From positions 425,001 through 489,000 of the forward strand of contig CP073344.1 in assembly GCA_024397875.1 (NCBI GenBank): 64,000 nt of DNA. The letters are read 5' to 3'. The notes below the pieces were generated by a model that did no database searches, was not told where the DNA came from, and saw only the letters and a list, made by a program, of their open reading frames with translations. Shown here one piece after another: positions 40,766 to 49,619 of the stretch (its first letter is position 1; every line of letters starts with the position of its first letter). The position numbers and the translations under genes were made by a program. Origin of the DNA: Amphritea atlantica. GTDB lineage: Bacteria > Pseudomonadota > Gammaproteobacteria > Pseudomonadales > Balneatricaceae.

Positions 40766-43700
40766 TTAAACAGTTGCCTGGGATGACGCGTTTTCCAGAC
40801 CAAGGATACGTTCCTGTAACTGCTGGCGTTGCGTCTGGGCGTTTCCGTAAGCGATCTCTTTGACCGGTCCGTAGCCCCGGATAACCGATGGCAGCCGTGC
40901 CAGCTCCGTCGCATCCTGCAGATTTTCCCTGCTGAGGTTTCCCAGAATTGCCTGGATATCCTGCTCATATTCGCGGATCAGGCGGCGTTCCAGGCGACGG
41001 TCAGCGCTGTAGCCAAACAGGTCCAGTGGCGTCCCCCGCAGTGTTCTGAGTCTGGCCAACAGGCGGAACAGCGGCATAACCTTTTCACTGAAACGGCGTT
41101 TTACCGGACGACCGGTGGCGCTGTTGAGACGTGAGATCAGAGGCGGAGCCAGATTAAACTCAAGTTCAAACTCACCTTCAAACTGGCTTTCCAGCTGCTG
41201 CCGGAAGCTGGCGGAAGTGAGTTGTCGGGCAACCTCATACTCATCTTTATAGGCCAGTAGCTTGCTGTAGTTTTCTGCAACGGCCAGGCTCAGGCCGATC
41301 CCTTTGCCCAGTTGTTTTTCGTGTTCGGCGACTTTATTCACCAGCGTCTGATAGCGCTGTGCCAGTGCGGCACTCTGGTATTGCTCAAGATGCGTCATCT
41401 CTCGGCGGATCACCTCATCCAGCCCGGGCATCATCCTGACTGCGTGAGTATCACTGGCGGGAGTGATGATCTGTTCAACCTGCTGCAGGTTATGTGCTGC
41501 ACGTCGTCCCCAGAGGAATGCCTGTTTGTTAGCCTCAACAGCCACCCCATTAAGTTCTATCGCCTGCCCGATAGACTCCATCTCCAGTGGAATCAGTCCT
41601 TTCTGCCAGGCATAGCCGATGCAGAACAGGTTAACGGCCATTCCATCTCCGAGCAGATTGGTGGCCAGAGTCGTGGCGTCAAGACAGAAACTGCTCTGAG
41701 GCTTTGCTGTATCACGGATCACCTGTTCCATCTCTGCAGTAGGTACCTGCAGATCGGGGTCGCGGGTGAATGCGGCCGGCATCGTTTCATGGTTATTGAT
41801 CACCACCTGGCTACGCTGACGATCCAGCTTGCCCAGCGCCTCTTCACTGGCGCCGACCATCAGATCAAAACCGATCATCAGGTCCGTTTCGCCAGCGGGG
41901 ATACGCACGGTGTGGATCTGTTCCTGTGTCTCGGCAATACGGATATGGCTCATCACCGCGCCAAATTTTTGTGCCAGACCGATCTGATCGAGTACCCCGG
42001 CACCTTTACCTTCGATATGCGCCGCCATACCCAGCAGGGCGCTGACGGTCACCACACCAGTGCCTCCGACGCCAGTCAGCAGGATGTTGTAAGGTGTAGT
42101 GCAGCCGGGTAGCTGCGGCAGAGGCAGTTCCGGGAACTGACTGGTTTTGCCCAGCGGTGCGGGCTTACGCAGTTTGCCCCCTTTGACGGTAACAAAGCTG
42201 GGGCAGAAGCCCCGGATGCAGCTGAAATCTTTGTTGCAGGCGGACTGATCGATGTCGCGTTTACGGCCACGATCCGTCTCTTTTGGTAGCAGTGACAAAC
42301 AGTTGGATTGTACGCCGCAGTCACCGCAACCTTCACAGATTTCCTGATTGATGACGACCCGCTTTTGCGGATCGGTCATTTCGCTGCGCTTGCGGCGACG
42401 ACGTTTCTCCGCCGCGCAGGTCTGGTCATAAACCATTGCGGTGCAGCCAGGGATGTCCCGCAGTTCCATCTGTACCGCCTGCAGATCATCCCGATGGTGG
42501 AAGGTTACGCCGTCGGCAAATTCTGAGCGGCTGGGGTATTTATCCGGTTCATCGCTGACCACGGCGATACGATGGACACCTTCACCATAGAGCTGGTGGG
42601 TTATCTGCTGCACGGTTAGCTGACCATCGATCGGCTGACCGCCGGTCATGGCCACCGCATCGTTGTACAGCACCTTATAAGTGATATTGGCACCGGAGGC
42701 GATGGCTGCGCGTATTGCCAGCAGGCCCGAATGAAAGTAGGTGCCGTCGCCCAGATTCTGGAATACATGGTTGTTATCGGTGAATGGCGCCTGACCGATC
42801 CAGGTTGCGCCTTCACCGCCCATCTGGGTAAACGTGTCGGTACCGCGATCCATCCAGGTGGCCATATAGTGACAGCCGATACCGCCCAGTGCGCGACTGC
42901 CCTCGGGTACTACGGTGGAGGTGTTGTGGGGACAGCCTGAGCAGAAGTGCGGGGTCCGTTCGAGCAAGGCGCGGGGCTGCGCCAGTTCATATTCTTTTTC
43001 GCTGAGGAAAGCGAGGCGGTTGCTGATCTGTTCACTGCTGTGAAAGGGGGCGATGCGTGCAGCAATCGCCCGGGCGATCATAGCCGGTGTCAGTTCGCTG
43101 AGACTGGTCAGTAACTCATTACCCAGATGATCTTTCTTTCCGACAACCCGCGGACGGCTACCCTGATGACAATCCTGCCAGCTATAGAGTTGTTCCTTCA
43201 GCTGATCTTCAATCAGTCCACGTTTCTCTTCGATTACCAGGATCTCATCCAGGCCTTCAGCAAACGCATAGATCCCTTCCGGTTCCAGCGGCCAGGGCAT
43301 GGCGACCTTGTACAGACGGATACCGAGGTCTGCCGCCTGCTGGTGGCTGATACCCAGGTCTTCCAGTGCCTGCAGTACATCGAGGTAGGATTTTCCGGTG
43401 GTGACAATGCCGAAGCGTGGCTGAGTGGTATCGATAACCGTTTTGTCCAGCCGGTTATGGCGGCAGAAAGCCTGCGCTGCACGGATTTTATAGTGATGCA
43501 GGCGTTCCTCCTGCTGTAGCGGCTTATCCGGCCAGCGAGCGTTCAGACCATCCGCAGGAAGTTCGAAGCCCTCCGGGATGCTGATCTCCAGTCGTTCATG
43601 GTCAAGATTGGCAGAGATGGCTGAGTCCATTACCTCAGCCAGTGCTTTCAGACCAACCCAGCAGCCGCTGTAGCGGGACATCGCCCAGCCATACAGTCCA

Positions 43701-44242
43701 TAATCCAGCATCTCCTGAATCCCGGATGGATAGAGCACCGGAATCATCGCATCCATAAAGGCGTAGTCGCTCTGATGGGGTAGCGTGGAGGACTTGCTGG
43801 CATGGTCGTCACCGGCAATCGCCAGTACTCCGCCATACTCAGAGGTACCAAAGGCGTTGGCATGTTTCAGTACATCGCCGGTGCGGTCCACACCTGGGCC
43901 TTTGCCATACCAGAGGCCGAAAACGCCATCATAGCGGGCGCCTTCGAACACATTAACCTGTTGAGATCCCCAAACAGCGGTGGCTCCCAGATCTTCGTTT
44001 ACGCCCGGTTGAAAGACGATATTGTCCTGCTTCAGATAATCACGAATCTGCCACAGGGTTTTGTCGAAGTTACCCAGCGGAGATCCCCGATAACCCGAGA
44101 TAAAGCCGGCAGTATTCAGTCCCGCTTTTTTATCCCGTGCGGCTTGAAGCATCGGCAGGCGAGCCAGCGCCTGGCTGCCGGTGAGGTAGACCCGGCCGGT
44201 TTGTTTTTCCCACTTATCCTGCAGTGAAACGGTATTTTTCAT
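40766..44242 (-). CDS. fused indolepyruvate:ferredoxin oxidoreductase (IorA-IorB type)
   Basis: 1158 residues joining IorA-like and IorB-like parts. The thiamine-diphosphate halves occupy about 1-600 (CSGCPHNTSTVVPEG, GGEGATWIGQAPF, NDAVAMTGGQPIDGQLT), a ferredoxin-like cysteine cluster follows (CEGCGDCGVQSNCL), then the gamma-domain (GVGGTGVVTVSALLG) and a C-terminal domain with DUF6537-like helices. It oxidatively decarboxylates aryl or branched 2-oxoacids to acyl-CoA. First gene of the minus-strand catabolic block. Confidence 0.93.
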   Translation of the reverse strand: MKNTVSLQDKWEKQTGRVYLTGSQALARLPMLQAARDKKAGLNTAGFISGYRGSPLGNFDKTLWQIRDYLKQDNIVFQPGVNEDLGATAVWGSQQVNVFEGARYDGVFGLWYGKGPGVDRTGDVLKHANAFGTSEYGGVLAIAGDDHASKSSTLPHQSDYAFMDAMIPVLYPSGIQEMLDYGLYGWAMSRYSGCWVGLKALAEVMDSAISANLDHERLEISIPEGFELPADGLNARWPDKPLQQEERLHHYKIRAAQAFCRHNRLDKTVIDTTQPRFGIVTTGKSYLDVLQALEDLGISHQQAADLGIRLYKVAMPWPLEPEGIYAFAEGLDEILVIEEKRGLIEDQLKEQLYSWQDCHQGSRPRVVGKKDHLGNELLTSLSELTPAMIARAIAARIAPFHSSEQISNRLAFLSEKEYELAQPRALLERTPHFCSGCPHNTSTVVPEGSRALGGIGCHYMATWMDRGTDTFTQMGGEGATWIGQAPFTDNNHVFQNLGDGTYFHSGLLAIRAAIASGANITYKVLYNDAVAMTGGQPIDGQLTVQQITHQLYGEGVHRIAVVSDEPDKYPSRSEFADGVTFHHRDDLQAVQMELRDIPGCTAMVYDQTCAAEKRRRRKRSEMTDPQKRVVINQEICEGCGDCGVQSNCLSLLPKETDRGRKRDIDQSACNKDFSCIRGFCPSFVTVKGGKLRKPAPLGKTSQFPELPLPQLPGCTTPYNILLTGVGGTGVVTVSALLGMAAHIEGKGAGVLDQIGLAQKFGAVMSHIRIAETQEQIHTVRIPAGETDLMIGFDLMVGASEEALGKLDRQRSQVVINNHETMPAAFTRDPDLQVPTAEMEQVIRDTAKPQSSFCLDATTLATNLLGDGMAVNLFCIGYAWQKGLIPLEMESIGQAIELNGVAVEANKQAFLWGRRAAHNLQQVEQIITPASDTHAVRMMPGLDEVIRREMTHLEQYQSAALAQRYQTLVNKVAEHEKQLGKGIGLSLAVAENYSKLLAYKDEYEVARQLTSASFRQQLESQFEGEFELEFNLAPPLISRLNSATGRPVKRRFSEKVMPLFRLLARLRTLRGTPLDLFGYSADRRLERRLIREYEQDIQAILGNLSRENLQDATELARLPSVIRGYGPVKEIAYGNAQTQRQQLQERILGLENASSQATV

Positions 44243-44326
44243 GTTGATAGCTCCCGGCTCTGAACGGCAACAGTGATGCCTCTGGTTCAGAACGAATCAG
44301 ACAGTAGATGGATAGATAAAAAGGGA

Positions 44327-44476
44327 TCAGACGCCAGGAGGCGGACTATTCCGGAAGCGGGCTATCAGTCTTTGGATTATGGAACTTTTGATAATAGATA
44401 AGCTGGCAACAGGCTGAGGGCCTGTGAGGTAAGGATGGCACAACGGTGTGCGCCACAAGAAAAAGCGGTAGGTCAT
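44327..44476 (-). CDS. possible aromatic-rich leader peptide upstream of the iorAB-type gene
   Basis: A 49-codon frame on the minus strand starts MTYRFFLWR, with Tyr3, Phe5, Phe6 and Trp8 among the first nine residues, after a GAAAGG at about 8-13 bp. It lies 84 bp upstream of a gene for aromatic 2-oxoacid metabolism. Within the frame, CAGGC-CCTCA-GCCTG can form a hairpin; further on TCTGAAC and GTTCAGA can pair. No terminator T-run is seen. Translation and regulation are speculative. Confidence 0.35.
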   Translation of the reverse strand: MTYRFFLWRTPLCHPYLTGPQPVASLSIIKSSIIQRLIARFRNSPPPGV

Positions 44477-44595
44477 GATAATTACCTTTCACCTTAGCCG
44501 GATCACAGCCAGGTCTGAATATTGTTGTTATTGTTCCGGCGGATAGACCGGGTTATTTCTGTCAGCGCTACCTTTTTGGGGTGTGCTGGCGATCA

Positions 44596-44624
44596 ACATT
44601 AGTCGCGGCGATAGGGCAAGTCAA
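44596..44624 (-). promoter_or_regulatory. candidate sigma-70 promoter of the iorAB-type operon
   Basis: On the minus strand TTGACT (44624-44619), 17 bp, TAATGT (44601-44596). The -35 is good, the -10 weak. It would give a leader transcript of about 350 nt before the oxidoreductase start codon, containing the possible leader peptide. Confidence 0.4.
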
Positions 44625-44942
44625 CCAAGAAAACGGATGCATATATGTCATATATGGATGTTATTTATGGCAATATTTTATAAATGCAGAGGATTTTTCT
44701 TTCAGTGCTTTGTAAGTAAATACCCCTATTTCCTTTAAATTCAACAGGCATCCATTATCAGCAGCAAATTGAATCGTCAGCAATTTCTACTGAAGTTTTT
44801 TTGAATTCAGAGGATTTTCATTTTTTGTTGTTGTCCCTGTGCGTCAGAAGCAATCCTGGGGAGTATGGTGAGCCGCAATAGGGTTATTTTTCTGAACAAA
44901 CAGTCGTTGAGTAACGTTATTTAATTTATTTAGCTAAAACGT
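44625..44942. other. AT-rich intergenic region before the tRNA promoter
   Basis: No gene is visible. It contains ATATATGTCATATATGG at 44641-44657 and two copies of a CAGAGGATTTTC motif (44685-44696 and 44808-44819). The second copy extends to AATTCAGAGGATT, a 13-nt match to the spacer part of the downstream tandem units. Confidence 0.5.
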
Positions 44943-44971
44943 TTGCCAAGAGGGGATCTCGTATGTAGTAT
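44943..44971 (+). promoter_or_regulatory. promoter of the initiator tRNA gene
   Basis: TTGCCA (44943-44948), 17 bp, TAGTAT (44966-44971), then a GC-rich discriminator CGCCCC, the pattern of stringently controlled stable-RNA promoters. Transcription would start near 44978. Confidence 0.78.
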
Positions 44972-44985
44972 ACGCCCCACGTTGA

Positions 44986-45062
<77 letters not shown>

Positions 45063-45073
45063 ACGTAATAATT

Positions 45074-45103
45074 AAAGGTGTGTCGAAAGGCATGCCTTTT
45101 TTT
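45074..45103 (+). terminator. terminator of the tRNA-fMet gene and of each array unit
   Basis: AAAGGTGTGTC, loop GAAA, GGCATGCCTTT, then T-run (seven T in all). The arms pair over 11 positions with three G-T wobbles. Copies recur in units 2-11 and 13. In distal copies GGCATG changes to GACATG, turning one wobble into a Watson-Crick pair, so the stem is maintained. Confidence 0.88.
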
Positions 45104-45107
45104 GTGT

Positions 45108-45136
45108 CTGAAATTCAGAGGATTGGTTGGTATAAA
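45108..45136 (+). promoter_or_regulatory. promoter-like element inside array unit 1 (repeated in units 2-8)
   Basis: CTGAAA (45108-45113), 17 bp, TATAAA (45131-45136), just before the tRNA-like part. The same element is present in units 1-8; in units 2, 3 and 6 one spacer base differs. In units 9-11 TATAAA is replaced by TAAGGA. Transcription from it to the next terminator would give an RNA of about 100 nt. Confidence 0.45.
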
Positions 45137-46045
45137 AGCGTCGGGCTCGGCTCTTTATAAGGGCAGAAAGGTCGTCAGTTCAAATCTGGCCCCCGCTACC
45201 AACGTAATAATTAAAGGTGTGTCGAAAGGCATGCCTTTTTTTGTGTCTGAAATTTAGAGGATTGGTTGGTATAAAAGCGTCGGGCTCGGCTCTTTATAAA
45301 CGCTCGGGAAGGTCGTCAGTTCAAATCTGGCCCCCGCTACCAACGTAATAATTAAAGGTGTGTCGAAAGGCATGCCTTTTTTTGTGTCTGAAATTTAGAG
45401 GATTGGTTGGTATAAAAGCGTCGGGCTCGGCTCTTTATAAACGCTCGGGAAGGTCGTCAGTTCAAATCTGGCCCCCGCTACCAACGTAATAATTAAAGGT
45501 GTGTCGAAAGGCATGCCTTTTTTTGTGTCTGAAATTCAGAGGATTGGTTGGTATAAAAGCGTCGGGCTCGGCTCTTTATAAACGCTCGGGAAGGCCGTCA
45601 GTTCAAATCTGGCCCCCGCTACCAACGTAATAATTAAAGGTGTGTCGAAAGGCATGCCTTTTTTTGTGTCTGAAATTCAGAGGATTGGTTGGTATAAAAG
45701 CGTCGGGCTCGGCTCTTTATAAACGCTCGGGAAGGTCGTCAGTTCAAATCTGGCCCCCGCTACCAACGTAATAATTAAAGGTGTGTCGAAAGGCATGCCT
45801 TTTTTTGTGTCTGAAATTTAGAGGATTGGTTGGTATAAAAGCGTCGGGCTCGGCTCTTTATAAACGCTCGGGAAGGTCGTCAGTTCAAATCTGGCCCCCG
45901 CTACCAACGTAATAATTAAAGGTGTGTCGAAAGGCATGCCTTTTTTTGTGTCTGAAATTCAGAGGATTGGTTGGTATAAAAGCGTCGGGCTCGGCTCTTT
46001 ATAAACGCTCGGGAAGGTCGACAGCTCAGCTCTGGCCCTGCTATC

Positions 46046-46992
46046 AACGTAATAATTAAAGGTGTGTCGAAAGGCATGCCTTTTTTTGTGTCTGAAATTC
46101 AGAGGATTGGTTGGTATAAAAGCGTCGGGCTCGGCTCTTTATAAGGGCAGAAAGGTCGTCAGTTCAAATCTGGCCCCCGCTACCAACGTAATAATTAAAG
46201 GTGTGTCGGAAGACATGCCTTTTTTTGTGCCTGTAATTCAGAGGTTTGGTTGGTAAGGAGAGCGTCGGGCTCGGCTCTTTATAAACGCTCGGGAAGGCCG
46301 ACAGCTCAGCTCTGGCCCTGCTATCAACGTAATAATTAAAGGTGTGTCGTAATGACATGCCTTTTTTTGTGCCTGTAATTCAGAGGTTTGGTTGGTAAGG
46401 AGAGCGTTGGGCTCGGCTCTTTATAAGGGCAGGAAGGTTGTCAGTTTAGATCTGTCCTCTGCTACCAACGTAATAATTAAAGGTGTGTCGTAATGACATG
46501 CCTTTTTTTGTGTCTGAAATTCAGAGGTTTGGTTGGTAAGGAGAGCGTCGGGCTCGGCTCTTTATAAGGGCAGAAAGGTCGTCGGTTTAGATCTGGCCCC
46601 GCGACCAACGTATAAAATCAGACTAACCTAATGGTTGGTCTTTTTTTTTGCCTGAAATTTGGTGCGTTGATTGGTATAGGATGCGTCGGGCTCGGCTCTT
46701 TATAAACGCTCGGGAAGGCCGACAGCTCAGCTCTGGCCCTGCTATCAACGTAATAATTAAAGGTGTGTCGGAAGACATGCCTTTTTTTGTGTCTGAAATT
46801 CAGTGGATTATAACGACGCAGAGAAAGCGTCGGGCTCGGCTCTTTATAAGGGCAGAAAGGTCGTCGGTTTAGATCTGGCCCCCGCGACCAACGTATAAAA
46901 TCAGACTAACCTAATGGTTGGTCTTTTTTTTTGCCTGAAATTCGGTGCGTTGATTGAGATAGGGCGCGTCGGGCTCGGCTCTTTATTAACGT
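46046..46992 (+). repeat. distal, diverged block of the array (units 8-14)
   Basis: Units here mix at least three T-arm types (TTCAAAT with CTGGC; CTCAGCTCTGG; TTTAGATCTGG or CTGTCC) and three CCA-end types (TACCA, TATCA, GACCA). Units 12 and 14 carry a different terminator, AGACTAACC-TAAT-GGTTGGTCT plus nine or more T. The segment GTCGGGCTCGGCTCTTTAT is kept in every unit. Confidence 0.9.
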
Positions 46993-47006
46993 CTTTTTCA
47001 GTTAAA

Positions 47007-48197
47007 CTACAGCAGCAAACTGGTTGCCAGTAATAGCATCAGGCCCATCCCCAGAATATCGGTGAAGGTTGTCAGGAAGATGCTGCTGGCCATCGCCGGA
47101 TCGGCGCCAAATCTTCGCAGGGTGAGGGGGACCATTACGCCGAAAATTCCGCTGCCTATGCAGGCGCCTACCATTGCTATCAGAATCACCAGTGCCAGCG
47201 TTACCGGATCGCCAGCGCCACTGAAGCCTGCGTAAAGCCACATGGCCAGTGCTGCGATCAGTCCAACACAAAAGCCGTTCATTGCACCGAGGATGATCTC
47301 TTTGCGCAATAGTTGAGCGACTGGAAAACCTTTGGTCTCTCCCAGCGTCATACTACGCAGTGTGATGGCCAGGGCCTGGCAACCGGTATTGCCGCTCTGT
47401 CCGGCGAGAACCGGTAAAAAGATCGCCAGTACGACAATCCGGGCGATGGTGTCTTCAAACATCCCCACAACAAAGGCGGCAGCGAAAGCGGTAAGCAGAT
47501 TGATCTGTAACCAGGGATGTCGCATACGAAATGCCTGCAAGATGGGGGTTGAGAGGCGCTCCTCTTTATTCACACCGACCATTGATCCTGCCTGCGCACT
47601 GATTTCGGAGGCGACATATTCAAACAACCGCCAGCCATAGACCTGCCCCAGTAGGGTGCCTTCCTCATCGATTACCGGATAAAGACGAAGGCGTTTTGCC
47701 AGTGCAGCGTTAACTGCCTCAGGCATCTCTACATCGGGGGTGAAAGCGAAAGGGGTCGGTGTCATGATCTCTTCCAGGGTCTGTCCCGGTCTTGCCAGCA
47801 GCAGGTCTCGCATAGCCAGCACCCCCAGTAGTTTATCTGCCTCATCGGTAACATAAATATAGGTAATGGTGATCGACGGGTCGGTTCTGACAATGTAGTC
47901 CAGAGCACTGGCGACAGTATTGTGTGGCGATAATATGCCGAAAGCTTCGGTCATCAGCTGGGCAACGGTTCCATTGAGGTCTTCAAGCGGCTGCGGTGTA
48001 CTCTTATCCTTATCGTTGTGGCTCGCTTCAGATGCCAGATGGGAGGCTATTTTCAGCGCTACATCCGCTGGCAGGTCGCCAAGTGCAGTTTCAATATTCT
48101 CGGGTGTCTGCTGTGCCAGCAGGGCCGCAGCAATTGCCGGGTCCATATCTGCTAAGGTTGTTGCGCTGGCGTCAGTTGCATCATTGTCTATATTCAT
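47007..48197 (-). CDS. mgtE: magnesium transporter MgtE
   Basis: 396 residues from the ATG for MNIDNDATDAS. It has a short N-terminal MgtE domain, two CBS motifs (about 110-230; PSITITYIYVTDEADKLLGVLAMRDLL, LRLYPVIDEEGTLLGQVYGW) and a C-terminal five-span membrane domain with GQSGNTGCQALAITLRSM and MVPLTLRRFGADPAMASSIFLTTFTDILG. It conducts Mg2+ under CBS control by family. The N-terminal domain seems shorter than usual. It ends against the tRNA-derived array without a visible terminator of its own. Confidence 0.92.
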   Translation of the reverse strand: MNIDNDATDASATTLADMDPAIAAALLAQQTPENIETALGDLPADVALKIASHLASEASHNDKDKSTPQPLEDLNGTVAQLMTEAFGILSPHNTVASALDYIVRTDPSITITYIYVTDEADKLLGVLAMRDLLLARPGQTLEEIMTPTPFAFTPDVEMPEAVNAALAKRLRLYPVIDEEGTLLGQVYGWRLFEYVASEISAQAGSMVGVNKEERLSTPILQAFRMRHPWLQINLLTAFAAAFVVGMFEDTIARIVVLAIFLPVLAGQSGNTGCQALAITLRSMTLGETKGFPVAQLLRKEIILGAMNGFCVGLIAALAMWLYAGFSGAGDPVTLALVILIAMVGACIGSGIFGVMVPLTLRRFGADPAMASSIFLTTFTDILGMGLMLLLATSLLL

Positions 48198-48512
48198 ATC
48201 AGAACTCTCATTGCAGATCGTCAGCCGTGGATACGTAAGCAGATAAACAATAGTCCAGTTATGAGGCATATGCTACAGAGGCTATTTTGTAAATCCTTTA
48301 AAATTCAATGCCTTCACTGTATCAATAGAATTTTGGGTGTAATAGTAGTTGCAATTTAGTTAATATGTTAACAAAATACAGGAATTGAACTGAGCGCAGT
48401 CTGTGGGCAAAAAACGCTGTTTAGTGTGCTGAGCGAGATTTGTCTGAACTGATTTCTCAGTCTGACATATTTGGCACCCGTCTGTAGATAATAGAATTAA
48501 GAGGAAACTGAA
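48198..48512. other. divergent intergenic region, mgtE / dioxygenase
   Basis: 315 bp, AT-rich. A GTTAA-TATG-TTAAC dyad is at 48359-48372. Nothing else recognisable; no Mg-responsive leader structure could be established by eye. Confidence 0.4.
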
Positions 48513-49439
48513 ATGGGTAAACTGGCACTCGTTGCGAAAATTACGCACGTTCCAAGCATGTATCTGTCTGAGCTTGATGGACCGCAAAAAGGTTCGCGGC
48601 AGTCTGCTATTGACGGGCATATCGAAATTGGCAAGCGTTGCCGGGAACTGGGCGTTGACACGATTGTGGTGTTTGATACTCACTGGCTGGTAAATGCCGG
48701 TTATCACGTTAATTGTGGCCCCCATTTCAAAGGTAATTACACCAGTGGTGAACTGCCGCATTTTATCTCCAATATGGAGTTTGAGTACGATGGCAATCCT
48801 GAGCTGGGTAAAATTCTTGCCAAAGAGTGTAACTTACAAGGCGTGGAAACGCTGGCCCATGATGCCACCTCTCTTGCCCCGGAATACGGCACGCTGGTAC
48901 CGATGCGCTATATGAATGAGGATCGTCATTTCAAAGTGATATCTGTTTCAGCGTTGTGTACGGTTCATTATCTGAACGACTCCGCCCGTTTGGGTTGGGC
49001 GATGCGTGAAGCGATTGAGAAGCACTATGATGGTACGGTGGCATTGTTTGCCAGCGGTTCACTGTCCCATCGTTTTGCTCAAAATGGTCAGGCACCTGAG
49101 TTTGCTAATAAGGTCTGGAGTCCGTTCCTGGAGACGCTTGATCATAAAGTGGTTGAGATGTGGCAGCGTGGCGACTGGAAAACTTTCTGCGAGATGCTGC
49201 CTGAATATGCGGCTAAAGGTCACGGTGAAGGCTTTATGCATGATACTGCAATGATGCTGGGGGCTCTTGGCTGGTCAGATTATAAGGGGCAGGCTGAGGT
49301 TCTGACACCTTATTTCGGTAGCTCAGGTACCGGGCAGATCAACTGTGTTTTCCCAGTCACTGAGCAGGATGGTGCCGCTGTTCCGGGGCCGCAGGCTTCG
49401 GTTACCGAAAACTTTGAACCCGGTTCCAGCCGTCTGTAA
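48513..49439 (+). CDS. class III extradiol dioxygenase, HpaD-like (3,4-dihydroxyphenylacetate 2,3-dioxygenase)
   Basis: 308 residues, LigB superfamily. Blocks KITHVPSMYLSE, GHIEIGKRCRELGVDTIVVFDTHWLVN, HVNCGPHFKG and FASGSLSHRFAQNG contain the expected iron-ligand histidines and match HpaD/HpcB. It would cleave homoprotocatechuate meta to its hydroxyls. No other hpa gene is in the window, so the substrate is uncertain. An AGAGGAAACTGAA lies just upstream. Confidence 0.87.
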   Translation: MGKLALVAKITHVPSMYLSELDGPQKGSRQSAIDGHIEIGKRCRELGVDTIVVFDTHWLVNAGYHVNCGPHFKGNYTSGELPHFISNMEFEYDGNPELGKILAKECNLQGVETLAHDATSLAPEYGTLVPMRYMNEDRHFKVISVSALCTVHYLNDSARLGWAMREAIEKHYDGTVALFASGSLSHRFAQNGQAPEFANKVWSPFLETLDHKVVEMWQRGDWKTFCEMLPEYAAKGHGEGFMHDTAMMLGALGWSDYKGQAEVLTPYFGSSGTGQINCVFPVTEQDGAAVPGPQASVTENFEPGSSRL

Positions 49440-49619
49440 GTTCAAAGCGCTATCGGGAGGGAAGCCGTTCAGGCTTCCTATACCCTCCGGCAGTTCCTTT
49501 TCTGCATAACACCTCCTGACCACCCCCGCTTTGAACTTTTTAACTCTTTGTAATATTTACGAAATTTATTCCGAGTAGACTCCCCGGTTTTGTTGCTGGA
49601 TTTCTGCCGGAGTTGTGTC

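Noticed and set aside
46062..46358. Short reading frames inside the tRNA-derived array (46062-46256, 46164-46358 minus, 46648-46872)
   Set aside because: They arise because the unit length is near a multiple of three; they read through terminators and tRNA-like sequence and have no RBS.
49590..49619. Upstream extension of the PstS-OmpA fusion from 49590
   Set aside because: The extension adds Cys-rich residues without family support; GTG 49620 gives a typical cytoplasmic N terminus.
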